Source: Streptomyces sp. rh34 (GTDB lineage Bacteria; Actinomycetota; Actinomycetes; Streptomycetales; Streptomycetaceae). From it: a stretch of 39,225 bases of DNA. The stretch spans positions 1-39,225 of the forward strand of contig NZ_NTGZ01000040.1 of assembly GCF_002551245.1 (NCBI RefSeq), written 5' to 3'. Shown here piece by piece: positions 11,104 to 20,058 of the stretch (position 1 is the first letter of the stretch; each line of letters opens with the position of its first letter). The notes beneath the pieces were generated by a model, which saw only the letters and a program-made list of their open reading frames with translations, made no database searches and was not told where the DNA came from. Position numbers and translations under genes: made by a program.

Positions 11104-11400
11104 ATGCCTGGCATCACGCGCGAGGAGGTCGCCCACCTCGCCCGGCTGGCGCGTCTGGAGCTGAAGGGCGAAGAGCTCGATCACTTCGCCGGTCAGCTCG
11201 ACGACATCATCGGCGCGGTCGCCCGCGTCTCCGAGGTCGCCGACCAAGACGTACCGCCGACCTCCCACCCGCTGCCGCTGACCAACGTCATGCGCGCGGA
11301 CGAGGTCCGTCCGTCGCTCACCCCCGCGCAGGCGCTCTCCGGCGCCCCGGCCCAGGAGCAGCAGCGTTTCAAGGTGCCGCAGATCCTGGGGGAGGACTAA
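11104..11400 (+). CDS. gatC: Aspartyl/glutamyl-tRNA(Asn/Gln) amidotransferase subunit C
   Basis: GatC is the small subunit of the GatCAB amidotransferase, which converts misacylated Glu-tRNA(Gln) or Asp-tRNA(Asn) into the correct amidated form. It wraps around GatA and stabilises it against GatB. The 98-residue protein has the family N-terminus [17 protein letters not shown], the middle stretch [14 protein letters not shown], and the C-terminal [16 protein letters not shown] with FKVPQIL. The ATG follows GAGGA by 7 nt. gatA begins 5 nt after the stop, and the gatA ribosome site (GGGGGAGGA) lies inside the end of gatC, so the two are translationally linked. Length is normal. Confidence 0.96.
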   Translation: MPGITREEVAHLARLARLELKGEELDHFAGQLDDIIGAVARVSEVADQDVPPTSHPLPLTNVMRADEVRPSLTPAQALSGAPAQEQQRFKVPQILGED

Positions 11401-11405
11401 CCGCC

Positions 11406-12908
11406 ATGACGGACATCAGCACCATCATCAAGCTCACCGCGGCCGAGATCGCCGGGAAGATCGCCTCCGGCGAGCTGACCGCCGTCGAGGTCACCGAGGC
11501 CCACCTGGCCCGGATCGACGCGGTCGACGAGAAGGTCCACGCCTTCCTGCACATCGACCGCGAGGGCGCCCTCGCCCAGGCCCGTGCCGTGGACGCGAAG
11601 CGGGAGGCGGGCGAGAAGCTCGGCCCGCTGGCCGGCGTCCCGCTCGCGCTGAAGGACATCTTCACCACCAAGGACATGCCGACCACCGTCGGTTCCAAGA
11701 TCCTTGAGGGCTGGGTCCCGCCGTACGACGCGACGCTCACGCAGAAGCTGCGCGCCGCCGACGTCGTCATCCTCGGCAAGACCAACATGGACGAGTTCGC
11801 CATGGGGTCCTCCACCGAGAACAGCGCCTACGGGCCCACCGGCAACCCCTGGGACCTCACCCGCATCCCCGGCGGCTCCGGCGGCGGCTCCTCCGCCGCC
11901 CTGGCCTCCTACGAGGCCGCGCTGGCCATCGGCACGGACACCGGCGGCTCGATCCGCCAGCCCGCCGCCGTCACCGGCACGGTCGGCGTCAAGCCCACCT
12001 ACGGCGGCGTCTCCCGCTACGGCATGGTCGCCTTCTCGTCCTCCCTCGACCAGGGCGGGCCCTGTGCCCGTACGGTCCTGGACGCCGCGCTGCTGCACGA
12101 GGCCATCGCCGGGCACGACCCGCTGGACTCGACCTCCATCGACGCGCCGGTCCCGCCGGTCGTCGAGGCCGCCCGCAACGGCTCCGTACAGGGCATGCGC
12201 GTCGGCGTCGTCAAGCAGTTCCGCGGCGAGGGCTACCAGGCCGGTGTCCTCCAGCGGTTCGACGAGTCGGTCGAGCTGCTGAAGTCGCTGGGCGCGGACG
12301 TCGTCGAGCTGGACTGCCCGTCCTTCGACCTGGCGCTCTCCGCGTACTACCTGATCGCACCGTCCGAGTGCTCCTCCAACCTGGCCCGCTTCGACGCCAT
12401 GCGCTACGGCCTGCGGGTCGGCGACGACGGCACGAAGTCGGCCGAGGACGTCACCGCGCTCACCCGTGAGGCGGGCTTCGGCGACGAGGTCAAGCGCCGC
12501 ATCATCCTGGGGACGTACGCGCTCAGCTCCGGCTACTACGACGCGTACTACGGCTCCGCCCAGAAGGTCCGCACCCTGATCACGCAGGACTTCGAGAAGG
12601 CCTTCGAGCAGGTCGACGTGATCGTCTCCCCGACGACGCCGACCACCGCCTTCCCGATCGGCGAGCGCGCCGACGACCCGATGGCCATGTACCTCGCGGA
12701 CCTGTGCACCATCCCCACCAACCTGGCCGGCAACTCCGCCATGTCGCTGCCCTGCGGCCTGGCCCCGGAGGACGGTCTGCCGGTCGGACTGCAGATCATC
12801 GCCCCCGCCATGAAGGACGACCGGCTCTACAAGGTCGGAGCGGCCGTCGAGGCCGCCTTCGTGGAAAAGTGGGGGCACCCGCTGCTTGAGGAGGCTCCGT
12901 CGCTGTGA
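11406..12908 (+). CDS. gatA: Glutamyl-tRNA(Gln) amidotransferase subunit A
   Basis: GatA is the amidase-signature subunit that releases ammonia from glutamine for GatB. The 500-residue protein has the catalytic lysine in LALKDIF (residue 83). The amidase signature [10 protein letters not shown] holds the cis-Ser and nucleophile Ser of the Ser-cisSer-Lys triad, with [12 protein letters not shown] and [20 protein letters not shown] following. The C-terminal [16 protein letters not shown] and [13 protein letters not shown] segments are typical. It sits between gatC (5-nt gap) and a small membrane-protein gene whose GTG overlaps its stop codon by 4 bases. All expected residues are present, so function is confidently predicted. 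Confidence 0.97.
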   Translation: MTDISTIIKLTAAEIAGKIASGELTAVEVTEAHLARIDAVDEKVHAFLHIDREGALAQARAVDAKREAGEKLGPLAGVPLALKDIFTTKDMPTTVGSKILEGWVPPYDATLTQKLRAADVVILGKTNMDEFAMGSSTENSAYGPTGNPWDLTRIPGGSGGGSSAALASYEAALAIGTDTGGSIRQPAAVTGTVGVKPTYGGVSRYGMVAFSSSLDQGGPCARTVLDAALLHEAIAGHDPLDSTSIDAPVPPVVEAARNGSVQGMRVGVVKQFRGEGYQAGVLQRFDESVELLKSLGADVVELDCPSFDLALSAYYLIAPSECSSNLARFDAMRYGLRVGDDGTKSAEDVTALTREAGFGDEVKRRIILGTYALSSGYYDAYYGSAQKVRTLITQDFEKAFEQVDVIVSPTTPTTAFPIGERADDPMAMYLADLCTIPTNLAGNSAMSLPCGLAPEDGLPVGLQIIAPAMKDDRLYKVGAAVEAAFVEKWGHPLLEEAPSL

Positions 12909-13147
12909 GTGCCATGGCAAAGAAGGCCAGTAACTTCAAGAAGTCCAAGACCGGGCTGTACGTCTCGCTCGGCAGTACCGCGTTCGGCGCGATCAGCATC
13001 GTCAAGCAGGCGAAGCTCGCGCGCGAGGACAACGACGTGCTGCGGCTCGTCGACGCGGCGGTCTCCGCGGCCGCCATCGTCACCGGACTCGCGATCCTCT
13101 ATCGCGAACTGAAGCGTCTCGGCGACGACGACGTTCTGCTGGGCTGA
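12905..13147 (+). CDS. Small two-helix membrane protein inside the gat operon, unknown function
   Basis: An 80-residue protein (77 from the internal ATG at 12914) between gatA and gatB. I do not recognise a characterised family. It has a Lys-rich start ([12 protein letters not shown]), a hydrophobic stretch [16 protein letters not shown] (~18-33), a charged middle ([17 protein letters not shown]), a second hydrophobic stretch [16 protein letters not shown], and an acidic end GDDDVLLG. This suggests two membrane-associated helices. GTG 12905 overlaps the gatA stop (GTGA) and has GAGGAGG ten nt upstream; ATG 12914 would be 19 nt away, so GTG is preferred. The gap to gatB is 17 nt. Position and coupling imply co-expression with the amidotransferase. 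A direct role in amidation is not shown by the sequence. Confidence 0.85.
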   Translation: MSAMAKKASNFKKSKTGLYVSLGSTAFGAISIVKQAKLAREDNDVLRLVDAAVSAAAIVTGLAILYRELKRLGDDDVLLG

Positions 13148-13164
13148 GAGGGATAAGTTTCACC

Positions 13165-14673
13165 GTGACTGTCACTGACCTGGTGTCGTACGAGGACGCG
13201 CTCGCGTCCTACGACCCCGTCATGGGCCTCGAAGTCCATGTCGAGCTCGGAACGAAGACGAAGATGTTCTGCGGCTGCTCCACGGAGCTGAAGCAGGACG
13301 CCAACTCGCAGACCTGCCCGGTCTGTCTCGGACTGCCCGGCGCACTGCCGGTCGTCAACGAGATCGGCGTCGAGTCGGCCATCAAGATCGGTCTCGCGCT
13401 CAACTGTGAGATCGCCGAGTGGTGCCGCTTCGCCCGGAAGAACTACTTCTATCCGGACATGCCGAAGAACTTCCAGACCTCGCAGTACGACGAGCCGATC
13501 GCCTTCGACGGCTATCTGGACGTCCAGCTGGAGGACGGTGAGATCTTCCGGGTGCAGATCGAGCGCGCCCACATGGAGGAGGACACCGGCAAGTCGACGC
13601 ACGTCGGCGGCGCCACCGGCCGTATCCACGGCGCGTCCCACTCCCTGCTCGACTACAACCGGGCCGGTATCCCGCTCATCGAGATCGTCACCAAGCCGAT
13701 CGAGGGAGCCGGCGCCCGCGCCCCCGAGGTCGCCAAGGCGTACGTCGCCGAGCTCCGCGAGCTGATCAAGGCCCTCGGGGTCTCCGAGGCCCGCATGGAG
13801 ATGGGCCAGATGCGCTGCGACGTCAACCTGTCGCTGCGCCCGCACGGCCGTGAGGCGTTCGGTACCCGCTCCGAGACGAAGAACGTGAACTCGCTGCGTT
13901 CCGTCGAGCGGGCCGCGCGCTTCGAGATCCAGCGGCACGCCGCCGTGCTGTCCTCGGGCGGCACCATCGTGCAGGAGACCCGGCACTTCCACGAGGAGGA
14001 CGGCTCCACCACGGCCGGCCGCATCAAGGACAACGCCGAGGACTACCGCTACTTCCCCGAGCCGGACCTGGTGCCCGTCGCGCCCGCGCGCGACTGGGTC
14101 GAGGAGCTGCGCAAGGGCCTCCCCGAGCTTCCCCGGCTGCGCCGGGCGCGGCTCAAGGAGGAGTGGGGCGTCAACGAGCACGACATGCAGTCCATCCTCA
14201 ACGCGGGCGCGGTCGACCTGATCGTCGCCACGACCGAGGCGGGCGCACCCTCCGACCAGGCCCGCAAGTGGTGGATGGGCGAGCTGGCCCGTAACGCCAA
14301 CGAGACCGGCCGCGGTCTGGACGAGCTGCCGATCACCCCGGCGCAGGTGGCCCGGGTGGCCGCGCTCGTCGCCGCGGGCGACCTCAACGACAAGCTGGCC
14401 CGCCAGGTCATCGAGGGCGTCCTCGCGGGCGAGGGCGACCCGGACACCGTCGTCGAGAAGCGCGGCCTGAAGGTCGTCTCCGACGAGGGCGCGCTGTCCA
14501 CGGCCGTGGACGAGGCCATCGCGGGCAACGCGGCCATCGCGGACAAGATCCGCGGTGGCAAGGTCGCGGCGGCGGGCGCGCTCGTCGGCGCGGTCATGAA
14601 GGCCACCCGTGGCCAGGCGGACGCGGCACGCGTGCGCGAGCTGATCCTGGAGAAGCTCGGCGTCGAGGGCTGA
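13165..14673 (+). CDS. gatB: Aspartyl/glutamyl-tRNA(Asn/Gln) amidotransferase subunit B
   Basis: GatB binds the misacylated tRNA, phosphorylates the side-chain carboxylate with ATP and transfers ammonia delivered from GatA. The 502-residue protein shows the family start [13 protein letters not shown], a cysteine cluster CGCSTE ... CPVCLGLPG that can bind zinc, and the core segments [18 protein letters not shown] and [23 protein letters not shown] and [12 protein letters not shown] are also present. The C-terminal helical plus YqeY-like tail (about 300-500) ends in [19 protein letters not shown]. The GTG start has GAGAGGGA about 11 nt upstream. It is the last gene of the gatC-gatA-small ORF-gatB unit and is followed by a strong hairpin. 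Confidence 0.97.
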   Translation: MTVTDLVSYEDALASYDPVMGLEVHVELGTKTKMFCGCSTELKQDANSQTCPVCLGLPGALPVVNEIGVESAIKIGLALNCEIAEWCRFARKNYFYPDMPKNFQTSQYDEPIAFDGYLDVQLEDGEIFRVQIERAHMEEDTGKSTHVGGATGRIHGASHSLLDYNRAGIPLIEIVTKPIEGAGARAPEVAKAYVAELRELIKALGVSEARMEMGQMRCDVNLSLRPHGREAFGTRSETKNVNSLRSVERAARFEIQRHAAVLSSGGTIVQETRHFHEEDGSTTAGRIKDNAEDYRYFPEPDLVPVAPARDWVEELRKGLPELPRLRRARLKEEWGVNEHDMQSILNAGAVDLIVATTEAGAPSDQARKWWMGELARNANETGRGLDELPITPAQVARVAALVAAGDLNDKLARQVIEGVLAGEGDPDTVVEKRGLKVVSDEGALSTAVDEAIAGNAAIADKIRGGKVAAAGALVGAVMKATRGQADAARVRELILEKLGVEG

Positions 14674-14709
14674 TCACCCGCGGTCCGATCCACCGAGCAC
14701 GTCCCACGA

Positions 14710-14750
14710 AAGGGGCGGTGCACCCGCGCAGTGCGGGCGCACCGCCCCTT
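14710..14750. terminator. Strong hairpin terminator after gatB
   Basis: AAGGGGCGGTGC (14710-14721) pairs perfectly over 12 bp with GCACCGCCCCTT (14739-14750). The enclosed bases can extend the stem (CCCGC with GCGGG) around a GCAGT loop. No T-run follows, which is common for Streptomyces terminators. It lies 36 bp after the gatB stop. Confidence 0.85.
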
Positions 14751-14768
14751 CGCGTGCTTGGACTTCCG

Positions 14769-14806
14769 GTACGGACTCTTGGACGTTCACCACCGGTCCG
14801 TACGCA
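14769..14806 (+). promoter_or_regulatory. Candidate PHO box and inverted repeat upstream of phospholipase C gene
   Basis: Two adjacent 11-nt units, GTTCACCACCG (14785-14795) and GTCCGTACGCA (14796-14806), resemble the direct-repeat units of the Streptomyces PhoP (PHO) box; the first contains the exact GTTCACC core and the second is weaker. An 8-bp inverted repeat, GTACGGAC (14769-14776) with GTCCGTAC (14796-14803), overlaps. Location just upstream of the candidate -35 fits phosphate-controlled activation. Confidence 0.4.
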
Positions 14807-14810
14807 GTCC

Positions 14811-14839
14811 TTCCCGGCGCCACCCGGGCTGACTAGCTT
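14811..14839 (+). promoter_or_regulatory. Candidate promoter of the phospholipase C gene
   Basis: TTCCCG (14811-14816) and TAGCTT (14834-14839) are spaced 17 bp apart. The -10 matches TANNNT; the -35 is poor. Transcription would start near 14846, leaving a ~27-nt leader with AGGAGG before the TTG start. Confidence 0.4.
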
Positions 14840-14872
14840 CCCGGCTGTAACCACCGGAACCAGGAGGCTCCT

Positions 14873-16981
14873 TTGACCACGGACATGTCACGGCGACGGC
14901 TCTTCGCGCTGGGCGGCGGCGCACTCGGCGCCGCTGCGGCCGGATCGTTCCTGCCGCCGTCGCTCCAGGCCGCCATCGCCGCGCAGCCCGCCCACGCGGG
15001 GTCCGGCGGGGGAGGCCTCGGCTCCATCAAGCATGTGGTGATCCTGATGCAGGAGAACCGTTCCTTCGACCACTACTTCGGCACCCTGCGCGGTGTACGC
15101 GGCTTCGGCGACCGCAACGCCATCGAGCTGCCCACCGGCGGGACGGTGTTCGAGCAGCCCGCCGCGGCCGGCTCCACCGTGCTGCCCTTCCCGGTGCGCG
15201 GAGCGGCCGAGGAGCAGAAGAAGGACCTCCAGTACATCGGCGCCCTCGACCACTCCTGGAACGGCGGCGCGAAGGCCTGGGGCGGCGGCTGGATGAACGG
15301 CTGGATCAGCGCGAAGACCGCGGCCACGATGGCGTACTACGACCGCCGCGACATCCCGCTCCACTACGAGCTGGCCGACACCTTCACCGTCTGCGACGCC
15401 TACCACTCCTCCATCCACACCTCCACCAGCCCCAACCGCAACCACCTCTGGAGCGGGAAGACCGGCTTCGAGCCGAACGGGAAGCGGGCCGTCGGCAACG
15501 ACGCGTACAACGAGGGCACCCACCCCGGCTACGACTGGTCCACCTACGCCGAGCGGCTGGAGAAGGCAGGGCGCAGCTGGCGGACGTACACCGAGTGGGA
15601 GAACTTCACCGACAACCAGATCGAGTTCTACGCCACCTTCAAGGCGATCGCCCGCAAGGCACTCGCCAGGACCGGCGGGCACACCTACATGGAGGCCTTC
15701 TACGCGAAGGTCCGGGGCGCGTCCGAGACCGAGCGCGAACGGCTCCTCGGGCTGCTGGAGGAGGGCGTCGCCACCCTCACCCGGAGCGAGCGCAGCCTGT
15801 TCGAGCGGGGGTTGCGCCGGGTGCCGACCGGGACGCTGGCGGACGAGTTCGCCAAGGACGTCGCGGCCGGGACGCTCCCCGCGGTCTCCTACCTGGTCCC
15901 CTCGGCGATCGACTCCGAGCACCCGAGCGTCTCCTCGCCGGTGCACAGCGCCACCGTCGTCTACAAGATCCTCGACGCGCTCGGCAAGCACCCCGACGTG
16001 TGGCGGCACACGGCCGTGCTGATCAACTACGACGAGAACGACGGCTTCTTCGACCACGTTCCGCCGCCCGTCGCACCCCCCGAGGTCACCGACGAACAGT
16101 GGGAGGGCCGGCCCACCGGTCTCGGGATCCGGGTGCCGCTGCTGGTCGTCTCGCCGTGGACCGTCGGCGGGTACGTCTGCTCCGAGGTCTTCGACCACAC
16201 CTCCGTCATCCGCTTCCTGGAGCGCTGGACCGGGGTGAGGGAACCCAACATCAGCGACTGGCGGCGGCGCGTCACCGGCGATCTCACCTCCGCCTTCGAC
16301 TTCACCCGGGTCCGGCGGCAGCCCGCCGTCGAGCAGCCGGGGGCGATCCCGCCGCTGAGCGGACGCTGGCAGCCGAAGCCGCCCGCCGTCCAGCACCTCC
16401 CCGCGCAGGAGCCCGGCGCACGCCCGGCGCGCCCGCTGCCGTACCAGCCGGACGCCCGGGCGAGGCGGTCGGGCGACACGCTGCGGGTGGAGCTGGCCAA
16501 CACCGGCCGGTCCTCGGCGCACTTCACGCTGTACCCGTACGAGGGCGAGTTCCCGGCCCCGCAGCACAAGGACGTCCGGGACACCGCGCACTGGACCGTC
16601 CCGCTGACGCAGGAGGCGTACCGCTTCACGGTCACCGGGCCGAACGGCTTCCGGCGCGAGTTCGCCGGACCGGCCGACGGAGGAGCGGAGGTCGCCACCC
16701 GTATCGACCGCCGCGACCGCGACCTGCACCTCACCCTGCGCAACACCGGCCGCCGGACGCTGACCTTCCTGGTGCGGCCGCTCGGCTACGTCGACGAGGA
16801 CGACGTACGGGACTGGACCCGCCGCGTCACGGTCAAGCCGGGCCGTAGCCGGGCGCTCGTGCACTCGGCGGCCGACGCCCACGGCTGGTATGACCTCGCC
16901 GTCACCGTCGACGGGGAGGACGGCTTCCGGCGGCGGCTCATGGGCCATATCGAGAACGGCCGCGCCAGCGTCTCCGGCTGA
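14873..16981 (+). CDS. Tat-exported phosphocholine-type phospholipase C (phosphoesterase family)
   Basis: A 702-residue secreted phosphoesterase of the bacterial non-haemolytic/haemolytic phospholipase C family, cleaving phosphatidylcholine-type lipids to diacylglycerol and a phospho-headgroup. The N-terminus MTTDMSRRRLFALGGGALG is a textbook twin-arginine signal. The catalytic domain (about 45-480) shows KHVVILMQENRSFDHYFGTL, DHSWNGG, HTSTSPNRNHLWSG and NYDENDGFFDHVPPP, which carry metal and phosphate ligands. Two C-terminal beta domains of the DUF756 type follow (LRVELANTGRSSAHFTLYP, then RDLHLTLRNTGRRTLTF). TTG 14873 is preferred because AGGAGG ends 5 nt upstream; ATG 14885 is an in-frame alternative. 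A candidate PHO box upstream suggests induction by phosphate shortage to scavenge phosphate. The gene stands alone between the gatB terminator and the MMPL gene. Confidence 0.93.
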   Translation: MTTDMSRRRLFALGGGALGAAAAGSFLPPSLQAAIAAQPAHAGSGGGGLGSIKHVVILMQENRSFDHYFGTLRGVRGFGDRNAIELPTGGTVFEQPAAAGSTVLPFPVRGAAEEQKKDLQYIGALDHSWNGGAKAWGGGWMNGWISAKTAATMAYYDRRDIPLHYELADTFTVCDAYHSSIHTSTSPNRNHLWSGKTGFEPNGKRAVGNDAYNEGTHPGYDWSTYAERLEKAGRSWRTYTEWENFTDNQIEFYATFKAIARKALARTGGHTYMEAFYAKVRGASETERERLLGLLEEGVATLTRSERSLFERGLRRVPTGTLADEFAKDVAAGTLPAVSYLVPSAIDSEHPSVSSPVHSATVVYKILDALGKHPDVWRHTAVLINYDENDGFFDHVPPPVAPPEVTDEQWEGRPTGLGIRVPLLVVSPWTVGGYVCSEVFDHTSVIRFLERWTGVREPNISDWRRRVTGDLTSAFDFTRVRRQPAVEQPGAIPPLSGRWQPKPPAVQHLPAQEPGARPARPLPYQPDARARRSGDTLRVELANTGRSSAHFTLYPYEGEFPAPQHKDVRDTAHWTVPLTQEAYRFTVTGPNGFRREFAGPADGGAEVATRIDRRDRDLHLTLRNTGRRTLTFLVRPLGYVDEDDVRDWTRRVTVKPGRSRALVHSAADAHGWYDLAVTVDGEDGFRRRLMGHIENGRASVSG

Positions 16982-17091
16982 CCCGGCCCGAGGGTCGCAG
17001 GGCTTCATCCGTCCCGGGTAGGGAACAGATCAAGCCCTGTGACCATGGCCACGAAACGGACAAAGGATCACGTTCTGCTGACAGAGTGACG

Positions 17092-17134
17092 GTCTCAGGT
17101 CATGAGACGTTTGCGGGCAGATCGTGTTATCTGC
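17092..17134. promoter_or_regulatory. Two inverted repeats before the MMPL gene, possible operators
   Basis: GTCTCA (17092-17097) and TGAGAC (17103-17108) form a 6-bp inverted repeat with a 5-nt spacer. Immediately after it GCAGAT (17117-17122) and ATCTGC (17129-17134) form another with a 6-nt spacer, flanked on both sides by TGCGGG. Paired dyads close to the start of a transporter gene are typical operator layouts, but no regulator gene is adjacent and the binding protein is unknown. Confidence 0.4.
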
Positions 17135-17170
17135 GGGTAAAGGTCCACGAACCCGCAGGGAGCTCATCCG

Positions 17171-19432
17171 TTGGCTGCCATCGCCCGCTGGTGCATCAGG
17201 CACCGCCTCGTCGCCGTCCTCATCTGGCTCGCCGCCCTCGGCGGGACCGCCGCCGCGGCAGGCTTCGCGGGTTCGGCGTACTCCAACGACTACGAGGTCC
17301 CCGGCACCGAGTCCGGCCGGGCCGCCGAACTCCTCTCCCGCGGCTTCACCGACCTCGGCGGCGACACCGACACCGTCGTCTGGCACACCACCGGCTCCAC
17401 GGTCCGGGCCGCCGACGTCGAGCAGACCATGACCCGGACGCTCCACGCGATCGAGGAGCTGCCGGGCGTCGGCGCGGTCACCGGCCCCTACGGGGGCACC
17501 GGCCCCGGCCAGATCAGCGAGGACGGCCACACCGCGTACGCCACGGTCACCTTCGACCACCCCGCCGACGAGATCCCCGCCTCCCAGGCGCAGGCCCTCG
17601 TCGACACCGCGAAGGCCGCCGAGGCCGACGGGCTCCAGGTCGAACTGGGCGGCACCGCCGTCGCCCTCACCGAAGCGCCCTCCGTCCACCTCGCCGAGGG
17701 CATCGGCGTCGTCGTCGCGGCCGTCGTGCTCTTCCTCGCCTTCGGCTCGCTCGCCGCCAGTCTGCTGCCCATCGCCACCGCACTCGTCTCCGTCGGCACC
17801 GCCTACGCGGGCATCGTGCTGCTCGGCCACCTGATGACCGTGGCGGACTTCGCCCCGATGCTCGGCATGCTCATCGGGCTCGGCGTGGGCATCGACTACG
17901 CCCTGTTCATCGTCACCCGGCACCGCAGAGGGCTGCGGCGCGGCATGACGGTCCCCGAAGCGGCTCAGAACGCCGTCACGACCACCGGCCGCGCCGTCGT
18001 CTTCGCCGGGGCCACCGTCTGCATCGCCCTGCTCGGCATGCTGATCCTGCGGCTCGGCTTCCTCAACGGCGTCGCCATCGCCGCCTCGCTCACCGTCGTC
18101 CTCACCGTGCTGGCCTCGGTCACGCTGCTGCCCGCGCTGCTCTCCCTCATCGGGATGCGGGCGCTCAGCCGCCGCGAACGACGGCAGCTCGCCGAACACG
18201 GACCGCGGCCCGAGCTGCCCACCGGCTTCGCCGCCCGCTGGTCCGCGTTCGTGGAGCGGCACCCCAAGCTGCTCGGGGGCATCGCGGCCGTCGTCATGCT
18301 GGGGCTCGCCCTGCCCGCCCTCGGCCTCCACCTGGGCACCTCCGACCAGGGCAACAACCCGGCCACCGCCACCACCCGGCAGGCCTACGACCTGATCGCC
18401 GACGGCTTCGGGCCCGGCGTCAACGGCCCCCTCACCATCGCCGCCGAACTCGACGGCGCGGACGACCGGCTCGCCCTGGACTCGCTGCCCGAGAAGCTGC
18501 GCACCACCGAGGGCGTGGCCTCGGCCGGCCCGGTCACCTACAACAGCGCCGGCGACACCGCCTTCCTCACCGTCGTCCCCGACTCGTCCCCCCAGTCGCA
18601 GGACACCAGCGAACTGGTCGACCGGATCAGGGGCGACGTGCTGCCGCCGCTCCAGGACACCACCTCGTTGGAGGCCCACGTCGGCGGGGTGACGGCGAGT
18701 TACGACGACTTCGCCGAGATCATCGTCGGGAAACTGCCGCTCTTCGTCGGGGTCGTCATCTCACTCGGCTGCCTGCTCCTCCTCCTGGCCTTCCGCTCCA
18801 TCGGCATCCCGCTCAAGGCCGCCGTGATGAACGTGGCCGCCGTCGCCTCGTCCTTCGGCGTCGTCGTGGCCGTCTTCCAGTGGGGCTGGGGGAGCGAGCT
18901 GCTCGGCCTCGGCAGCGCCGGGCCCATCGAGCCCTTCCTTCCCGTGATCATGGTCTCGGTCCTCTTCGGCCTCTCCATGGACTACCAGGTCTTCCTGGTC
19001 GGCCGGATGTACGAGGAGTGGCTGGAGACCGGCGACAACCGGCGGGCCGTACGGGTCGGCCTCGCCGAGACCGGCCGGGTCATCAACTCCGCCGCCGTGA
19101 TCATGATCTCCGTCTTCCTCGCCTTCGTGCTCAGCGGCGACCGGGTCATCGCCATGTTCGGCATCGCGCTGGCCACCGCCGTCGCCCTGGACGCCTTCGT
19201 CCTGCGCACCCTGCTCGTGCCCGCCCTGATGCACATGCTCGGCGGGGCGAACTGGTGGCTGCCGGCCCGGCTGGAGAGGTGGCTGCCCCGGATCAGCATC
19301 GAGCCGCCCGACTGCGTACCGCTCCGTGCGAAGATCCCGGAGACACGCGGTACGGGTGCGGAAGCGGGCGCCGGGCCGGTGACGGTCCGGCCCACCGACG
19401 AGGAGCACGATGTTCACCGTATCCCTGGGTGA
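17171..19432 (+). CDS. MMPL/RND-family transporter
   Basis: A 753-residue membrane transporter of the MMPL branch of the RND superfamily; relatives export lipids, siderophores or drugs using proton motive force. The expected duplicated layout is present: one N-terminal helix (LVAVLIWLAALGGTAAAA), an extracytoplasmic domain, five to six helices, a second external domain (about 385-505), and a second helix bundle. The proton-relay motifs are GVGIDYALFIVTRHR (first half) and FGLSMDYQVFLVGRMYEEW (second half). The C-terminal tail is short and charged. The TTG start follows AGGGAG by 8 nt. Its last 23 bases overlap the acetyltransferase gene, so the two are probably co-transcribed. Two dyad sequences upstream may be operators. 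Substrate is unknown. Confidence 0.93.
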   Translation: MAAIARWCIRHRLVAVLIWLAALGGTAAAAGFAGSAYSNDYEVPGTESGRAAELLSRGFTDLGGDTDTVVWHTTGSTVRAADVEQTMTRTLHAIEELPGVGAVTGPYGGTGPGQISEDGHTAYATVTFDHPADEIPASQAQALVDTAKAAEADGLQVELGGTAVALTEAPSVHLAEGIGVVVAAVVLFLAFGSLAASLLPIATALVSVGTAYAGIVLLGHLMTVADFAPMLGMLIGLGVGIDYALFIVTRHRRGLRRGMTVPEAAQNAVTTTGRAVVFAGATVCIALLGMLILRLGFLNGVAIAASLTVVLTVLASVTLLPALLSLIGMRALSRRERRQLAEHGPRPELPTGFAARWSAFVERHPKLLGGIAAVVMLGLALPALGLHLGTSDQGNNPATATTRQAYDLIADGFGPGVNGPLTIAAELDGADDRLALDSLPEKLRTTEGVASAGPVTYNSAGDTAFLTVVPDSSPQSQDTSELVDRIRGDVLPPLQDTTSLEAHVGGVTASYDDFAEIIVGKLPLFVGVVISLGCLLLLLAFRSIGIPLKAAVMNVAAVASSFGVVVAVFQWGWGSELLGLGSAGPIEPFLPVIMVSVLFGLSMDYQVFLVGRMYEEWLETGDNRRAVRVGLAETGRVINSAAVIMISVFLAFVLSGDRVIAMFGIALATAVALDAFVLRTLLVPALMHMLGGANWWLPARLERWLPRISIEPPDCVPLRAKIPETRGTGAEAGAGPVTVRPTDEEHDVHRIPG

Positions 19433-19967
19433 CGACCGGGCGGAGCTGCGCCCGCTGGAGGTCTGGCAGGCCGAGGAGTTCCTGGCCCACATGGACCGGG
19501 CCCGGGAGCTGGTCGACTCCTGGATCCCGCTCGCCTCGGCCGCCACCGACCTGGACTCGGCCCGCGCCCTGCTCCAGCGGTACGCGGAGAAGCAGGCGGC
19601 GGACACCGGGCGGCTGTACGGCATCCGGCTGGGCGGCGTCCTCGTCGGCGGCGTCCTCTTCCGGATCTTCGACGCGGAGTCCGGCAACTGCGAGATCGGC
19701 GTGTGGCTGGAGCCCGCCGCCCAGGGCCGCGGGCTGATCACCCGCGCCGCCGAGCGCCTGATCGACTGGGCGGTGCACGAGCGCGGCATGCACCGCGTGG
19801 AGTGGGTCGCCTCCGCCGCGAACACCAGGTCGATCGCGGTGGCGAAGCGGCTCGGCATGACCCGGGACGGGGTGATGCGGCAGAAGTACCTGCACCGGGG
19901 CGTACGCCACGACTCCGAGATCTGGTCCGTCCTCGCCCCGGAATGGCGGGCCCGCACCGGGCGCTGA
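19410..19967 (+). CDS. GNAT-family N-acetyltransferase (RimJ/RimL-like)
   Basis: A 185-residue acetyltransferase of the RimJ/RimL branch (Acetyltransf_3), which transfers acetyl from acetyl-CoA to an amine such as a ribosomal-protein N-terminus or a small molecule. The acetyl-CoA motif is EPAAQGRGLITRAAERL. The strand before it, GNCEIGVWL, and the later HRVEWVASAANTRSIAVAKR and LGMTRDGVMRQ segments are typical of the branch. The ATG at 19410 lies inside the end of the MMPL gene, with AGGAG four nt upstream, so translation is probably coupled. The substrate is unknown; the overlap with a transporter suggests a shared function such as modification plus export, which is inference. Confidence 0.93.
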   Translation: MFTVSLGDDRAELRPLEVWQAEEFLAHMDRARELVDSWIPLASAATDLDSARALLQRYAEKQAADTGRLYGIRLGGVLVGGVLFRIFDAESGNCEIGVWLEPAAQGRGLITRAAERLIDWAVHERGMHRVEWVASAANTRSIAVAKRLGMTRDGVMRQKYLHRGVRHDSEIWSVLAPEWRARTGR

Positions 19968-20045
19968 GCCCCGGCGCTGCCACGACGCAAGCCCCGCGCG
20001 GCCCCGGCGTGCCCCGGCGTTAAGAGGGCTCTCATCCGGGCCGCC

Positions 20046-20051
20046 TAGCGT
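20046..20051 (+). promoter_or_regulatory. Candidate -10 box, leaderless geometry, acidic-tailed membrane protein gene
   Basis: TAGCGT (TANNNT) ends 7 nt before the ATG at 20059. No Shine-Dalgarno is present. A GTG nine nt further upstream would fall inside the box, which argues against it as the start. Confidence 0.5.
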
Positions 20052-20058
20052 GCGGCGC

